Below are positions 27,945-36,256 of a stretch of DNA of 64,000 nucleotides, in pieces. A program made the position numbers and the translations under genes. Each line of letters begins with the position of its first letter. Within the stretch, counting starts at the first letter, position 1. The notes beneath the pieces were generated by a model. It saw nothing but the letters and a program-made list of their open reading frames with translations, made no database searches and was not told where the DNA came from. The DNA lies in contig JANOCT010000016.1 of assembly GCA_031412335.1 (NCBI GenBank), positions 142,505-206,504 of the forward strand, given 5' to 3'. This DNA comes from JBBQYA01 sp031412335 (GTDB taxonomy: Bacteria > Bacteroidota > Bacteroidia > Sphingobacteriales > Sphingobacteriaceae).

Positions 27945-30239
27945 TTACATTTTCTGGCTAGGATTAGTAATGTAGCAACCGATAGCAGTTTTGTTTGCGG
28001 CTGTCATTGTACTAGCATTGCAGGCGTTAGCTGGGTTGTAAGCAAGGCTTGCTATCATTACATCGTTGCCACCATTGATGTCGTTTTGGGAAAGTGGATT
28101 TCTTTTAGCTCCTGTTGGATTAACTGGAAACATAACATCTGCGTTTAACGTATGATCTAAATTATTTACATGTCCAAACTCATGAAGGATTGTTGAATAA
28201 AAATGATTTTCACTACTAGCCAATGTTCCATTTATGCTGTAATTCCAAGGTCTATTTGTTACAATTCTAATATCTCGGCCTTTGAAAAATGGACCAATGC
28301 TACAAACATCTCTTAAAGTAGCCGCATTAATGTTACTATTTGGATTGTTATCTACTTCATAATAAATAGTAGATACTCCATCTAAATTACTATACTTTGG
28401 TGTAGCTGTAGAAGTTGTAATACTTCCTAGTTCTAAATTTATTCCTGAGGCACAGCTCCAAGCCTTCATGGCTGTTCGAATGCATTGCATTGCGCCAGTA
28501 TTATCAAATACTTCTTTATCTATATTAAATTTTAATGTTTTGGCAGATGTTCCAGCAGAGCTAAAGCCTACCTCATGATAGCGTGGTTTGCTACCTTGAT
28601 CACTTGTGAGTACTGCGTAGTCTACAGTAATTGAATTTGACTTATTTGATCCAGAGCATTCATTAAATATGGTAATTGTGCCTGATCCTGGAGTTGGATC
28701 ATCTTTTGCATCATCTGGATCATCATAATCTACAATTGATGGTAACGTAAATTTGATTTCCCTATCCTTATATCCATTTAAAAGAAAGTCATTATTGTTT
28801 AAAGTTGCTGTTGGTCCTTTTTTATCAGCATCTGGAAAGGAAACTATTCCATCTGTACCAAAAAACCTTCCTTTTATTGTTACTATTGTGCCGGTGCCAC
28901 CGGATAGGTTTAGTTTTGAATATGTGATATTTTCTATTATCGGTTTAACTGGTATATGGTCTTCAACGTCTGTAGCAAAACAATTAAATTGCAACCAAGA
29001 CCCACTATTATTAGCAATAGAATAAAAGGATTCAAAAGTGTTATTCATTGCCACTTCATCAAATGAAAGCTGGGTAGTATTTATCCTATTTAAAATTTTC
29101 ATTTTCACATGAAGTAACACATTTGAATTATTGCTACCTATAAAAGTTTTTGAGGCGGTAGTAACACTCGTGTTTATTGCAAGGGCGATTTGTGATGGTG
29201 TCCAATCATATTTATAATTGGAATATTGGCTTGGGAAATTTGCTCCATTATTAATAATTAAACCCCCACTTGCATTAATATTATTACCAAAAACTGCCGT
29301 ATTATAATTTAGAAAAACCCAACCTTGAGCAAAATAACAAGCTTGATTTGACGCTATTTCAATATCAAATTCTAAATATGTATCTATTATATTACTACAT
29401 GTGTAAGTTTCGTTGATGATATTGTAATTAAGATTATAATTGTTCTGCCTTTGATTTTTTCTATTTTTTCTCTTACTTTCTTTATTAATTTTTTTGAGTT
29501 TTTCTTTATTGTAAATAGGAGATTCATCACTCAATACCCATGCTTTGATTGCTTTTTGAATACTATCATTATTTATTTTTGTCTCTGAAATTTTTATTGG
29601 TTCGGGATCAGGTCTTCGTTCTACTTTTTCACCGCTATCATATAACATAGGATAGCCACTTTTTGCTAAAAAATCATAAAACTCTTCCAGTTTGTTTAAT
29701 GCTTTGTACGGGTAAGGAAGAACTACACTAGAACTATCGTTTGTAATTATCACCTTATCATATTTATAACTATTCCCATCAATTATTTTTAGGTCATAAT
29801 TAAGGAGATAATTAAATGAATCATAGTGTAATAGATTTGTCGAATTATTATCCACTTTATTAAAAATTTTGCAGAAATATATTGCAGATTTATTTTTTCT
29901 ATTTAAAAAAACTTCTTTAAGTCTTTTTGATTCACTTTCTCTAAATTTTTCTATTTCAAAATCTGCTTTATTTTCAACCAAATTAAAAATATTTATTTCT
30001 TTATCTACTTTTAAGTCGCCTTTAAAAACCTTTGAAAGTGAAATTTTTAATTTATAAAATATTTGACCATTTAACTTTACAATATAAAAATCAGTTAAAG
30101 TTCCTTCAATTATAAAGTCAGCAGGATGAAAATACATTTGAGCAAAATTAGAATCTAAAGGTTTTTTCCAATCAGATACTTGACTGAAAACAATATTAGT
30201 TAAGAGGATTAAGCAAAACAAACAAAATAATTTTTTCAT
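27945..30239 (-). CDS. Matrixin-like zinc metalloprotease (N-terminal part of a split gene)
   Basis: The 764-residue product has a Sec signal peptide (MKKLFCLFCLILLTNIVFSQ), a lysine-rich charged N-terminal region to about residue 275, an IPT/TIG-like Ig domain near residues 430-545 (GTIVTIKGRFFGTDG) and a metzincin-type catalytic domain near residues 560-750. The zinc site reads HEFGHVNNLDH, with H686, E687, H690 and H696, and a Met-turn DVMFP with M703 follows. This spacing matches matrixins (HExxHxxGxxH ... M), except that Asn replaces the usual Gly. The protein ends ITNPSQKM at a TAA, with no sorting domain, while the same frame continues downstream into one. Periplasmic retention would be expected if the stop is real. 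Confidence 0.8.
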   Translation of the reverse strand: MKKLFCLFCLILLTNIVFSQVSDWKKPLDSNFAQMYFHPADFIIEGTLTDFYIVKLNGQIFYKLKISLSKVFKGDLKVDKEINIFNLVENKADFEIEKFRESESKRLKEVFLNRKNKSAIYFCKIFNKVDNNSTNLLHYDSFNYLLNYDLKIIDGNSYKYDKVIITNDSSSVVLPYPYKALNKLEEFYDFLAKSGYPMLYDSGEKVERRPDPEPIKISETKINNDSIQKAIKAWVLSDESPIYNKEKLKKINKESKRKNRKNQRQNNYNLNYNIINETYTCSNIIDTYLEFDIEIASNQACYFAQGWVFLNYNTAVFGNNINASGGLIINNGANFPSQYSNYKYDWTPSQIALAINTSVTTASKTFIGSNNSNVLLHVKMKILNRINTTQLSFDEVAMNNTFESFYSIANNSGSWLQFNCFATDVEDHIPVKPIIENITYSKLNLSGGTGTIVTIKGRFFGTDGIVSFPDADKKGPTATLNNNDFLLNGYKDREIKFTLPSIVDYDDPDDAKDDPTPGSGTITIFNECSGSNKSNSITVDYAVLTSDQGSKPRYHEVGFSSAGTSAKTLKFNIDKEVFDNTGAMQCIRTAMKAWSCASGINLELGSITTSTATPKYSNLDGVSTIYYEVDNNPNSNINAATLRDVCSIGPFFKGRDIRIVTNRPWNYSINGTLASSENHFYSTILHEFGHVNNLDHTLNADVMFPVNPTGAKRNPLSQNDINGGNDVMIASLAYNPANACNASTMTAANKTAIGCYITNPSQKM

Positions 30240-30271
30240 AGTTAATTTTTTTAAAATTTCCTAAAAGTACT

Positions 30272-30279
30272 CAAACTTA
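30272..30279 (-). promoter_or_regulatory. Possible -7 box for the metalloprotease gene
   Basis: The minus strand reads TAAGTTTG here, a full match to the Bacteroidota TAnnTTTG box, about 33 bases before the ATG at 30239. No TTTG lies at the right distance upstream, so this is weak. Confidence 0.35.
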
Positions 30280-30371
30280 TTAGCTTTTAATAACAAGTTT
30301 TTGTTAAATAAATGTTAACTTAAAATAAATAGTAATTAAACTTTATATGAAACTTAAAAGTATACCAACTT

Positions 30372-31106
30372 TTACAAATATTGGTCAATTTTTTTTAAAT
30401 CCTCAGGAGTATCAATAGCAATTGAAATATGATCGCTAATGGATGTTCGGATTTTGTAACCGTTTTCTAACCAGCGCAATTGTTCGAGGTTTTCGGCTAG
30501 CTCTAATGGGGAAGGTTTTAAATTGGAAATGGCTTTTAAAATTTCTTTACGGTAACCATAAATACCAATATGCTGATAAAAAGGAAAATACGTTAACCAA
30601 TTTTCTTCTGCATGATTTCGTAAAAATGGAATTACAGACCTACTGAAATATAAAGCTTCATTTTTTGCATTAATGACCACTTTAGGGCTGTTTACACTAG
30701 CTAAAATGGCGTGATCAGTTATCGGTCGAATTAACGTAGCAATCTGTGTTTCGGGATTTTCGAAACAGGTACATAATAAATCAATTTGATCTGAATCAAT
30801 AAAAGGTTCGTCGCCTTGAATATTAATAATTACATCGGCATCTGGATAATTTAAGGCCACTTCTGCACAACGGTCGGTGCCACTTTGATGGTTTTCTGCA
30901 GTCATAATTACTTTGCCACCAAAATCCAACACATGTTTATAAATTCGATCATCATCTGTAGCAACCACTACATCGTCGAGCTTTTTACTGTTTTTAGTTT
31001 GATTATATACCCGCTCAATCATGGTTTTGTCACCAATCATCACCAATGGTTTACCAGGAAACCGAGTTGAAGCAAAACGAGCAGGGATTACACCAAGAAT
31101 TTTCAT
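30372..31106 (-). CDS. kdsB: 3-deoxy-manno-octulosonate cytidylyltransferase (CMP-KDO synthetase)
   Basis: KdsB joins KDO to CTP to make CMP-KDO for the inner core of lipopolysaccharide, in the cytoplasm. The 244-residue protein has the N-terminal nucleotide-binding motif IPARFASTRFPGKPL, then VVATDDDRI, and INIQGDEPF near residue 95. The length is typical of the family. It is the last gene of a minus-strand trpS-kinase-kdsB run, with 2 bp to the kinase upstream. Its presence supports an LPS-bearing Gram-negative host. Confidence 0.96.
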   Translation of the reverse strand: MKILGVIPARFASTRFPGKPLVMIGDKTMIERVYNQTKNSKKLDDVVVATDDDRIYKHVLDFGGKVIMTAENHQSGTDRCAEVALNYPDADVIINIQGDEPFIDSDQIDLLCTCFENPETQIATLIRPITDHAILASVNSPKVVINAKNEALYFSRSVIPFLRNHAEENWLTYFPFYQHIGIYGYRKEILKAISNLKPSPLELAENLEQLRWLENGYKIRTSISDHISIAIDTPEDLKKIDQYL

Positions 31107-31108
31107 CT

Positions 31109-31726
31109 TTACGAAAATAAACCGTGAATTTCTTTTTCAATACTACTAATAATACTTCCTAAATCTTCAGGATTATCGGCGTAGTTCAATTTATCAACAT
31201 GAATCACCAACAATTTCCCTTCTTTATAATTGTTGATCCAGTTTTCGTATCGCTCATTTAATTTTGATAAATAATCTAAACGAATACTACTTTCATAATC
31301 TCTACCTCGTTTTTGAATTTGACTAACCAATGTTGGAACAGAAGCTTTTAAATAAATTAATAAATCAGGTGGTTTTATAAACTGTTTTACAGAATTAAAA
31401 ACTCCCAAATAATTTTGATAATCTCGAGAAGTCATCAATCCCATTTCATGCAAATTGTCGGCAAAAATGTAGGCATCTTCATAAATCGTTCTATCTTGAA
31501 CAATAAAGCGTTTATTTTTTTGAATGTCCATTAATTGTTTGAAACGGCTATTCAAAAAATAAATCTGTAAGTTAAATGACCAGCGTTTCATATCCTGATA
31601 AAAATCATTCAAGTACGGATTGTCATCAACGTCTTCATATTGCGCTTCGCATTTATAATGTTTAGCTAATTTTTCTGTCAGCGTGGTTTTACCTGCTCCT
31701 ATATTTCCAACAATTGCAATATGCAT
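31109..31726 (-). CDS. Deoxynucleoside kinase
   Basis: This is a salvage enzyme of the dCK/dGK/TK2-like family, which phosphorylates deoxynucleosides using ATP. In the 205-residue protein the P-loop is GNIGAGKTT (residues 7-15), the catalytic region includes VQDRTIYED near residue 76, and the lid-like segment is QKRGRDYE near residue 138. Substrate preference (deoxyadenosine, deoxyguanosine or others) cannot be read. It lies 10 bp after trpS and 2 bp before kdsB, so it probably shares their transcript. Confidence 0.9.
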   Translation of the reverse strand: MHIAIVGNIGAGKTTLTEKLAKHYKCEAQYEDVDDNPYLNDFYQDMKRWSFNLQIYFLNSRFKQLMDIQKNKRFIVQDRTIYEDAYIFADNLHEMGLMTSRDYQNYLGVFNSVKQFIKPPDLLIYLKASVPTLVSQIQKRGRDYESSIRLDYLSKLNERYENWINNYKEGKLLVIHVDKLNYADNPEDLGSIISSIEKEIHGLFS

Positions 31727-31736
31727 GGCTCTTTTT

Positions 31737-32732
31737 TTATGAATGATTGAACCCTATAATTTTTCTCACTTCCGAAATAGTTTTTCTAGCGCTTAAGCGA
31801 GCTTTTTCTGCACCTTCGGCAGCAACACGGTCAATGTATGAATGATTATTTTTTAAATCAAGAATTTTTTCGCGAATAGGTTGAGTAAAAAGTATGGCAT
31901 CTTCGGCTAATTGTTTTTTAAGATCACCATATCGAATACTACAATCTAGGTATTGGTTTTTGAAATGAGTTGTAAGGTCTGGTTTAGAAACAATATCCAT
32001 TAAAGTAAATAAATTACTAATTACTTCTGGAATTTCGCTGTTGGGTATTTGTGGTCCAGCATCGGTAACTGCTCTCATTACTTTTTTGCGAATTGCTTCT
32101 GGAGAATCAGCCAAAAAAATAGCATTTCCTTCTCCCTCAGATTTTCCCATTTTGCCACTACCATCCAGTCCGGGCACTTTTACTAATTGTGTTCCAAAAT
32201 TAAAAGCTTCTGGTTCAGCAAAGTAATCAACTTGGTATAAACGGTTGAAACGGTTGGCAAACGTTCGGCACATTTCTAAATGTTGCTCTTGATCTTTACC
32301 AACAGGCACTTTGGTTGCTTTATGTAATAAAATATCTGCTGCCATTAAAACCGGATAGGTTAACAAACCAGCATTTACATTATCCGGATTTGAACGTACT
32401 TTATCTTTAAAGGAAGTACTTCGTTCCAATTCTCCAACATAAGCATTCATATTAAGCAATAAATATAACTCAGCCACTTCTGGAACATCTGATTGCAAAT
32501 AAATCGCACATTTTTCAGGATCAATTCCTGAAGCAAGATATTCAACCAAAACTGTTCGAACAGCTAATTTAAGATCAGAAGGAGTAGGGTGAGTTGTTAA
32601 CGAATGATAATCTGCAATGAAAAAAAAACAGGTATGAGTTTCCTGCATTTTTAGAAAATTCTGTATTGCCCCGAAATAATTTCCCAAATGCAGATTTCCA
32701 GTGGATCTTATGCCACTTACTACCGTTTCCAT
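31737..32732 (-). CDS. trpS: Tryptophan--tRNA ligase
   Basis: TrpS charges tRNA-Trp with tryptophan. The 331-residue class I synthetase has the HIGH-like motif STGNLHLGNYFGAI (residues 11-24). The KMSKS loop appears as GKMGKSEGEGN near residue 195, with Gly in place of the first Ser, which occurs in some TrpS proteins. VGKDQEQHLE, typical of TrpRS, is also present. It begins the minus-strand trpS-kinase-kdsB operon, and its start is only 39 bp from the ATG of the divergent acyltransferase gene, so the two promoters must overlap. Confidence 0.97.
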   Translation of the reverse strand: METVVSGIRSTGNLHLGNYFGAIQNFLKMQETHTCFFFIADYHSLTTHPTPSDLKLAVRTVLVEYLASGIDPEKCAIYLQSDVPEVAELYLLLNMNAYVGELERSTSFKDKVRSNPDNVNAGLLTYPVLMAADILLHKATKVPVGKDQEQHLEMCRTFANRFNRLYQVDYFAEPEAFNFGTQLVKVPGLDGSGKMGKSEGEGNAIFLADSPEAIRKKVMRAVTDAGPQIPNSEIPEVISNLFTLMDIVSKPDLTTHFKNQYLDCSIRYGDLKKQLAEDAILFTQPIREKILDLKNNHSYIDRVAAEGAEKARLSARKTISEVRKIIGFNHS

Positions 32733-32771
32733 ACCGCCGAAAGTAAGTAAAAAATCTTATTTTTGCCGACG

Positions 32772-33536
32772 ATGATTTTATTTTTGAGAAGATTTCACCA
32801 CTATTGGTACCAATTTTTCGTTGCATTTTTTTTCGCTATCCTATTTCCTGTTTTCTATTATTATTCCAGAAAACCAGAACGCTACCCAACGTTGAATAAA
32901 TTCCGTAAACTTTGGTCTCAACTTAGTTTTTTCTGTTCAGGAATTTTTTATCAAGTAACTTACACCAAAGAGCAAGAGCCATTCGGAACGTATATTTATT
33001 GCGGAAATCATGCTTCGCATATCGATACGCCGTTTATGTGCATCATCGCTAAAGGTAATTATCATTTCATCGGTAAGCACGAGTTATTGGGTCATCCGGT
33101 TTTGAAATTGTTTTTTAAAACTATTGACATTCCAGTAAATAGAGAAAGTAAAATAAGCGGTTACCGTGCCTTTAAAAAAGCAGCAGAAAATTTAGCAGCA
33201 GGCATGAGTTTAATTATTTATCCTGAAGGTGGAATTCCAGCAACTTATCCAGTAATGGACGAATTTAAAGCAGGTGCCTTCCGTTTAGCTATTGAAAATA
33301 AAACCCCTATTGTTCCGGTTACTTTTTTAAATAACTTCACTTTTTTTCCAGATGATGGAGTTGAAAAAGGAACAACACCAGGTATTTCCAGAATTATAAT
33401 TGATCCACCGATTCCTACAGCACATCTTTCTGTGAATGATGACGAAATGTTAAGAGATCAGGTTTATCGAATTATTTACAATAATTTGAATTCGTATTTA
33501 ACAAAACATCAATTAGTACCAAATGAAAGTAGATAA
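32772..33536 (+). CDS. 1-acyl-glycerol-3-phosphate acyltransferase family protein (PlsC-like)
   Basis: This membrane-associated acyltransferase transfers an acyl chain to a lysophospholipid or related lipid. The 254-residue protein has the NHASHIDTPF active-site block (N-H-x4-D) and the second conserved block YPEGGIPATYPVMDEFKAGAF-like region, here split as PEGG and FKAGAF. One or two N-terminal membrane segments (YQFFVAFFFAILFPVFYYY) are visible. I use the ATG at 32772; a TTG 9 bases earlier lies inside a -7-like sequence (TATTTTTG, 32758-32765). The stop overlaps the gatC start by 14 bases, so the two are translated together. Confidence 0.9.
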   Translation: MILFLRRFHHYWYQFFVAFFFAILFPVFYYYSRKPERYPTLNKFRKLWSQLSFFCSGIFYQVTYTKEQEPFGTYIYCGNHASHIDTPFMCIIAKGNYHFIGKHELLGHPVLKLFFKTIDIPVNRESKISGYRAFKKAAENLAAGMSLIIYPEGGIPATYPVMDEFKAGAFRLAIENKTPIVPVTFLNNFTFFPDDGVEKGTTPGISRIIIDPPIPTAHLSVNDDEMLRDQVYRIIYNNLNSYLTKHQLVPNESR

Positions 33537-33810
33537 AGAATTAGTTGGCAAAATAGCTCACCTTGCCAGACTTGAGTATTCTGAAGAAGAAAAAGTAGAA
33601 GTGGTTGATGATATGAATAAGATTTTAACCTTTATGGAAAAATTGAACGAAATTGATACCAGTGAGGTTGCTCCATTAGTTTACATGACTGATTCTACCA
33701 ATATTTTGAGACCAGATGTAGTTAAAACAGACATTACTAAAGAAGATGCCTTGAAAAATGCACCTAAGAGAAATTCTGACTTTTTTAGAGTTGCAAAAGT
33801 TATCGAGTAA
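33523..33810 (+). CDS. gatC: Aspartyl/glutamyl-tRNA amidotransferase subunit C
   Basis: GatC is the small subunit of GatCAB, which converts Asp-tRNA(Asn) or Glu-tRNA(Gln) to the amide form. The 95-residue protein has the full family pattern: KIAHLARLEYSEEE near the start, a MNKILTFMEKLNEIDTSEV helix, and RPDVVK near residue 67. It overlaps the acyltransferase gene by 14 bp. gatA and gatB are not in the window. Confidence 0.95.
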   Translation: MKVDKELVGKIAHLARLEYSEEEKVEVVDDMNKILTFMEKLNEIDTSEVAPLVYMTDSTNILRPDVVKTDITKEDALKNAPKRNSDFFRVAKVIE

Positions 33811-33869
33811 AAAGGCTGATACAGATAATAAAACAGCTTTTTAATTAATATTTTCATCGCAAAAAACTT

Positions 33870-34574
33870 ATGCAGGATTTAATCAAAATTTACGATATAG
33901 GTAAATCATACCAGATTGGTTCTGAAACGATTAACGCCTTGGTTTCTGTTTCGCTCACTATTAAAAAAGGCGAGTTTGTAGCATTAATGGGGCCATCTGG
34001 TTCTGGGAAATCAACTTTAATGAATATTTTAGGATGCTTGGATACACCAAGCAAAGGGACTTATATCTTGAATGGGGTTGATGTAAGTAATATGTCGGAT
34101 AATGATTTAGCTGAAGTAAGAAATAAAGAAATCGGATTTGTTTTTCAGACATTTAATTTATTGCCACGTTCCACAGCTTTAGAAAACGTTGCTTTACCAT
34201 TAATTTATGCAGGTTTTAGCAAATCGGAGCGAGACGAGCGAGCCATGGATGTTCTTACTGGAGTTGGTTTGGCTGATAGAACTAAACACAGACCGAATGA
34301 ACTTTCAGGTGGACAAAGGCAACGGGTTGCTGTTGCTCGTGCATTGGTAAATCATCCTTCCATTATTTTGGCAGATGAGCCAACTGGAAATCTTGACACA
34401 AAGACTTCAGTAGAAATAATGGGATTGTTGGAAGAAATTCACAGAAAAGGAAATACCATTATTTTAGTAACCCACGAAGAAGATATTGCTCGTCATGCTC
34501 ATCGAATTGTAAGATTAAGAGATGGAGTAATTGAAAATGATTATGCTAATACAGATATTGTAGTTTCTGCTTAA
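33870..34574 (+). CDS. ABC transporter ATP-binding protein (LolD/MacB type)
   Basis: This is a 234-residue cytoplasmic ATPase subunit of an ABC system. Walker A is GPSGSGKST near residue 42, the Q-loop is FVFQTFNLLPR, the signature is LSGGQRQRVAVARAL near residue 145, Walker B is IILADEPTGNLD, and the H-loop is LVTHEED. The FNLLPRxTALENV and ADEPTGNLD forms are typical of the LolD/MacB/FtsE type VII group, which move lipoproteins or drugs or act mechanically rather than pumping across the inner membrane. No permease gene is adjacent, so the partner must be elsewhere. Confidence 0.92.
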   Translation: MQDLIKIYDIGKSYQIGSETINALVSVSLTIKKGEFVALMGPSGSGKSTLMNILGCLDTPSKGTYILNGVDVSNMSDNDLAEVRNKEIGFVFQTFNLLPRSTALENVALPLIYAGFSKSERDERAMDVLTGVGLADRTKHRPNELSGGQRQRVAVARALVNHPSIILADEPTGNLDTKTSVEIMGLLEEIHRKGNTIILVTHEEDIARHAHRIVRLRDGVIENDYANTDIVVSA

Positions 34575-34620
34575 AACAATTATCGCTCTTTTTGCTTAAT
34601 AAATGCTCAACATTTTACTC

Positions 34621-35169
34621 ATGAAAATTTATACTAAAACTGGTGATAAAGGTCAAACATCACTAATAGGTGGAACAAGAGTTCCAAAACATCATCTCCG
34701 AATAGAAAGTTGCGGAACGGTTGATGAATTGAACGCATACATTGGACTGATTCGCGATCATGATAATGGAGAAGAAGTGAATTTGATTTTGAAAGAAGTT
34801 CAGGATCGTTTATTTACTATTGGAGCATTAATCGCTTCGGACCCTGATAAAGTACAGAAAAAAATCCCTGATTTGTATGCTAAGGATATAGCCTTGCTGG
34901 AAACCGAAATGGATAAAATGACTGAAATGCTACCTGAATTGCGGCATTTTATCTTGCCAGGTGGTGCAACAGTTGTTTCTTTTTGCCATATTGGAAGATG
35001 TGTTTGCCGTAGAGCAGAACGTTTGGTTGTGCATTTGGCAGAAGATAGTTTTGTGGATGAAATGGTAGCAACTTACCTCAACCGACTTTCTGATTATCTG
35101 TTCACATTGGCTCGTTTTTTAGGGATGAAAGCAGGTGTTGCAGAATATGAATGGTTGCCAAGATTGTAA
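34621..35169 (+). CDS. Cob(I)alamin adenosyltransferase, PduO type
   Basis: This enzyme transfers the adenosyl group of ATP to cob(I)alamin to form coenzyme B12. The N-terminus MKIYTKTGDKGQTSLIGG is the ATP-binding signature of the PduO/MMAB family. The later block CRRAERLVVHL and the helix NRLSDYLFTLARF also match. I choose the ATG at 34621 because the family starts with KIYTKTGD; an in-frame ATG at 34603 would add six unrelated residues. The resulting length is 182 residues, normal for the family. No other cobalamin genes are nearby. Confidence 0.93.
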   Translation: MKIYTKTGDKGQTSLIGGTRVPKHHLRIESCGTVDELNAYIGLIRDHDNGEEVNLILKEVQDRLFTIGALIASDPDKVQKKIPDLYAKDIALLETEMDKMTEMLPELRHFILPGGATVVSFCHIGRCVCRRAERLVVHLAEDSFVDEMVATYLNRLSDYLFTLARFLGMKAGVAEYEWLPRL

Positions 35170-35230
35170 ATTAGCTGTCTGAGGCAATTTAAACCATGTT
35201 TTTGCATAAAAAAACTCATTGAACCTTTTC

Positions 35231-35261
35231 CTTGGTAATTTCGTTAATAACATTACATTTG
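35231..35261 (+). promoter_or_regulatory. Bacteroidota-type promoter for the DUF2795 gene
   Basis: CTTG at 35231-35234 (three of four bases of the -33 box) is followed after 19 bases by TACATTTG (35254-35261), a full -7 match. It lies 43 bp before the start at 35304. Confidence 0.5.
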
Positions 35262-35303
35262 CGAAAAAATTCTTAGAAATCTACTTTTATAATTATACTT
35301 AAT

Positions 35304-35525
35304 ATGTATTGGACACTTGAACTAGCATCACACTTAGAAGATGCGCCATGGCCAGCCACCAAGGATGAATTAATTGATTACGGAATACGATCTGGAGCTC
35401 CTGTAGAGGTAATAGAAAACCTGCAAGCATTGGAAGATGATGGCGAACCGTATGAAAGTATTGAAGAAATCTGGCCTGATTATCCAACTAAAGACGATTT
35501 TTTCTTTAATGAGGATGAATATTAG
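35304..35525 (+). CDS. Small acidic DUF2795 protein
   Basis: This 73-residue, strongly acidic protein of unknown function (MYWTLELASHLEDAPWPATK ... YPTKDDFFFNEDEY) is recognised as the DUF2795 type that is highly conserved across Bacteroidota. It has no signal peptide or membrane segment. The helix VEVIENLQALEDDGEPYES suggests a small helical fold. It stands alone between its own promoter and a terminator, which suits an abundantly expressed single gene. Confidence 0.88.
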   Translation: MYWTLELASHLEDAPWPATKDELIDYGIRSGAPVEVIENLQALEDDGEPYESIEEIWPDYPTKDDFFFNEDEY

Positions 35526-35530
35526 AAATA

Positions 35531-35550
35531 AACCCGAAAGGGTTTTTTTT
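35531..35550 (+). terminator. Short terminator after the DUF2795 gene
   Basis: AACCC-GAAA-GGGTT forms a compact hairpin with a stable GNRA-type loop, followed by eight T. It lies 6 bp after the stop and separates this gene from convergent ispD. Confidence 0.85.
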
Positions 35551-35557
35551 ATGGGGT

Positions 35558-36232
35558 TTAAGATTTATATAACTGTAAAAGTGATTCGGCAATTAGTAAA
35601 TCCTGTGGATAGGTTATTTTAATATTATTTTCTTCTCCTTCGCTTAAATGAATTGAATTACCCGCAAATTCCACCACAGAGGCATCATCAGTAAATTCGT
35701 TTCTGAACGGCTCGTTATAACTTTTTGTTAACAATTTTAATGAAAAAACTTGTGGTGTTTGAACCAAAAAGTAGGAATTTCGATCGACTGCGATAGAGGT
35801 ATTTCCGTCTACTTTTCTAAGTGATTGTGAGCAAGGTATTACTGGAACCGAAGAACTGAATTCTTCTGCTTCGGCAAAGCATTTTTCAATTAATTTTGAA
35901 CTTAATAATGGTCGTACTGCGTCGTGCACGGCAACGAAACTTTGGAACTTAATTTCTTTCAAGCCGTTTTTAACTGATTGAAATCGAGTATTTCCAGCTT
36001 TTACCAATAAATGTGGAACAGTAAAATTGTGGGTTATACAAAGTTTTTCCCACATTTGGTGGTAGTGAACATTCATCACCACAATTATATCTGGTTTGCT
36101 AGGCGAATTGTAAAAAGCATTTAATGTATGCATCATTAAAGGCAAATTCCCAAGCAATAAAAACTGCTTGGGAATTTCGCTTTGCATTCTTGAACCGCTA
36201 CCTCCGGCTACAATAATTGCAAATTTTTTCAT
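35558..36232 (-). CDS. ispD: 2-C-methyl-D-erythritol 4-phosphate cytidylyltransferase
   Basis: IspD couples MEP to CTP in the non-mevalonate isoprenoid pathway. The protein has the nucleotide-binding motif AGGSGSRMQSEIPKQFLLLG at its start and HDAVRPLL near residue 100, both diagnostic. I use the ATG at 36232, giving MKKFAIIVAGG and 224 residues; the in-frame TTG at 36238 adds only two residues and is less likely. It follows queA by 24 bp on the same strand. Confidence 0.96.
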   Translation of the reverse strand: MKKFAIIVAGGSGSRMQSEIPKQFLLLGNLPLMMHTLNAFYNSPSKPDIIVVMNVHYHQMWEKLCITHNFTVPHLLVKAGNTRFQSVKNGLKEIKFQSFVAVHDAVRPLLSSKLIEKCFAEAEEFSSSVPVIPCSQSLRKVDGNTSIAVDRNSYFLVQTPQVFSLKLLTKSYNEPFRNEFTDDASVVEFAGNSIHLSEGEENNIKITYPQDLLIAESLLQLYKS

Positions 36233-36256
36233 GCTCAAAAAATTGATTTTTTTGAA

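Larger units (their letters stand above)
26220..30239 (-). pseudogene. Whole interrupted gene: matrixin-like protease + T9SS tail, split by one TAA
   Basis: Removing the single TAA at 27947-27945 joins the two frames into one open frame of 1339 codons: signal peptide, N-terminal region, IPT/TIG domain, matrixin-like catalytic domain, beta-rich region and type A sorting domain. This is the normal order for a T9SS-secreted protease. No frameshift is needed, so one substitution (for example from CAA, GAA, AAA, TTA or TAT/C) explains the break. It may be a real nonsense mutation, a sequencing error, or less likely a recoding event. I annotate the parts separately as well. Confidence 0.7.

Noticed and set aside
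27945..27947. TAA as a programmed recoding site
   Set aside because: No downstream structure or known readthrough context could be recognised, and Bacteroidota are not known to me to use UAA as a sense codon; a mutation or sequencing error is simpler.
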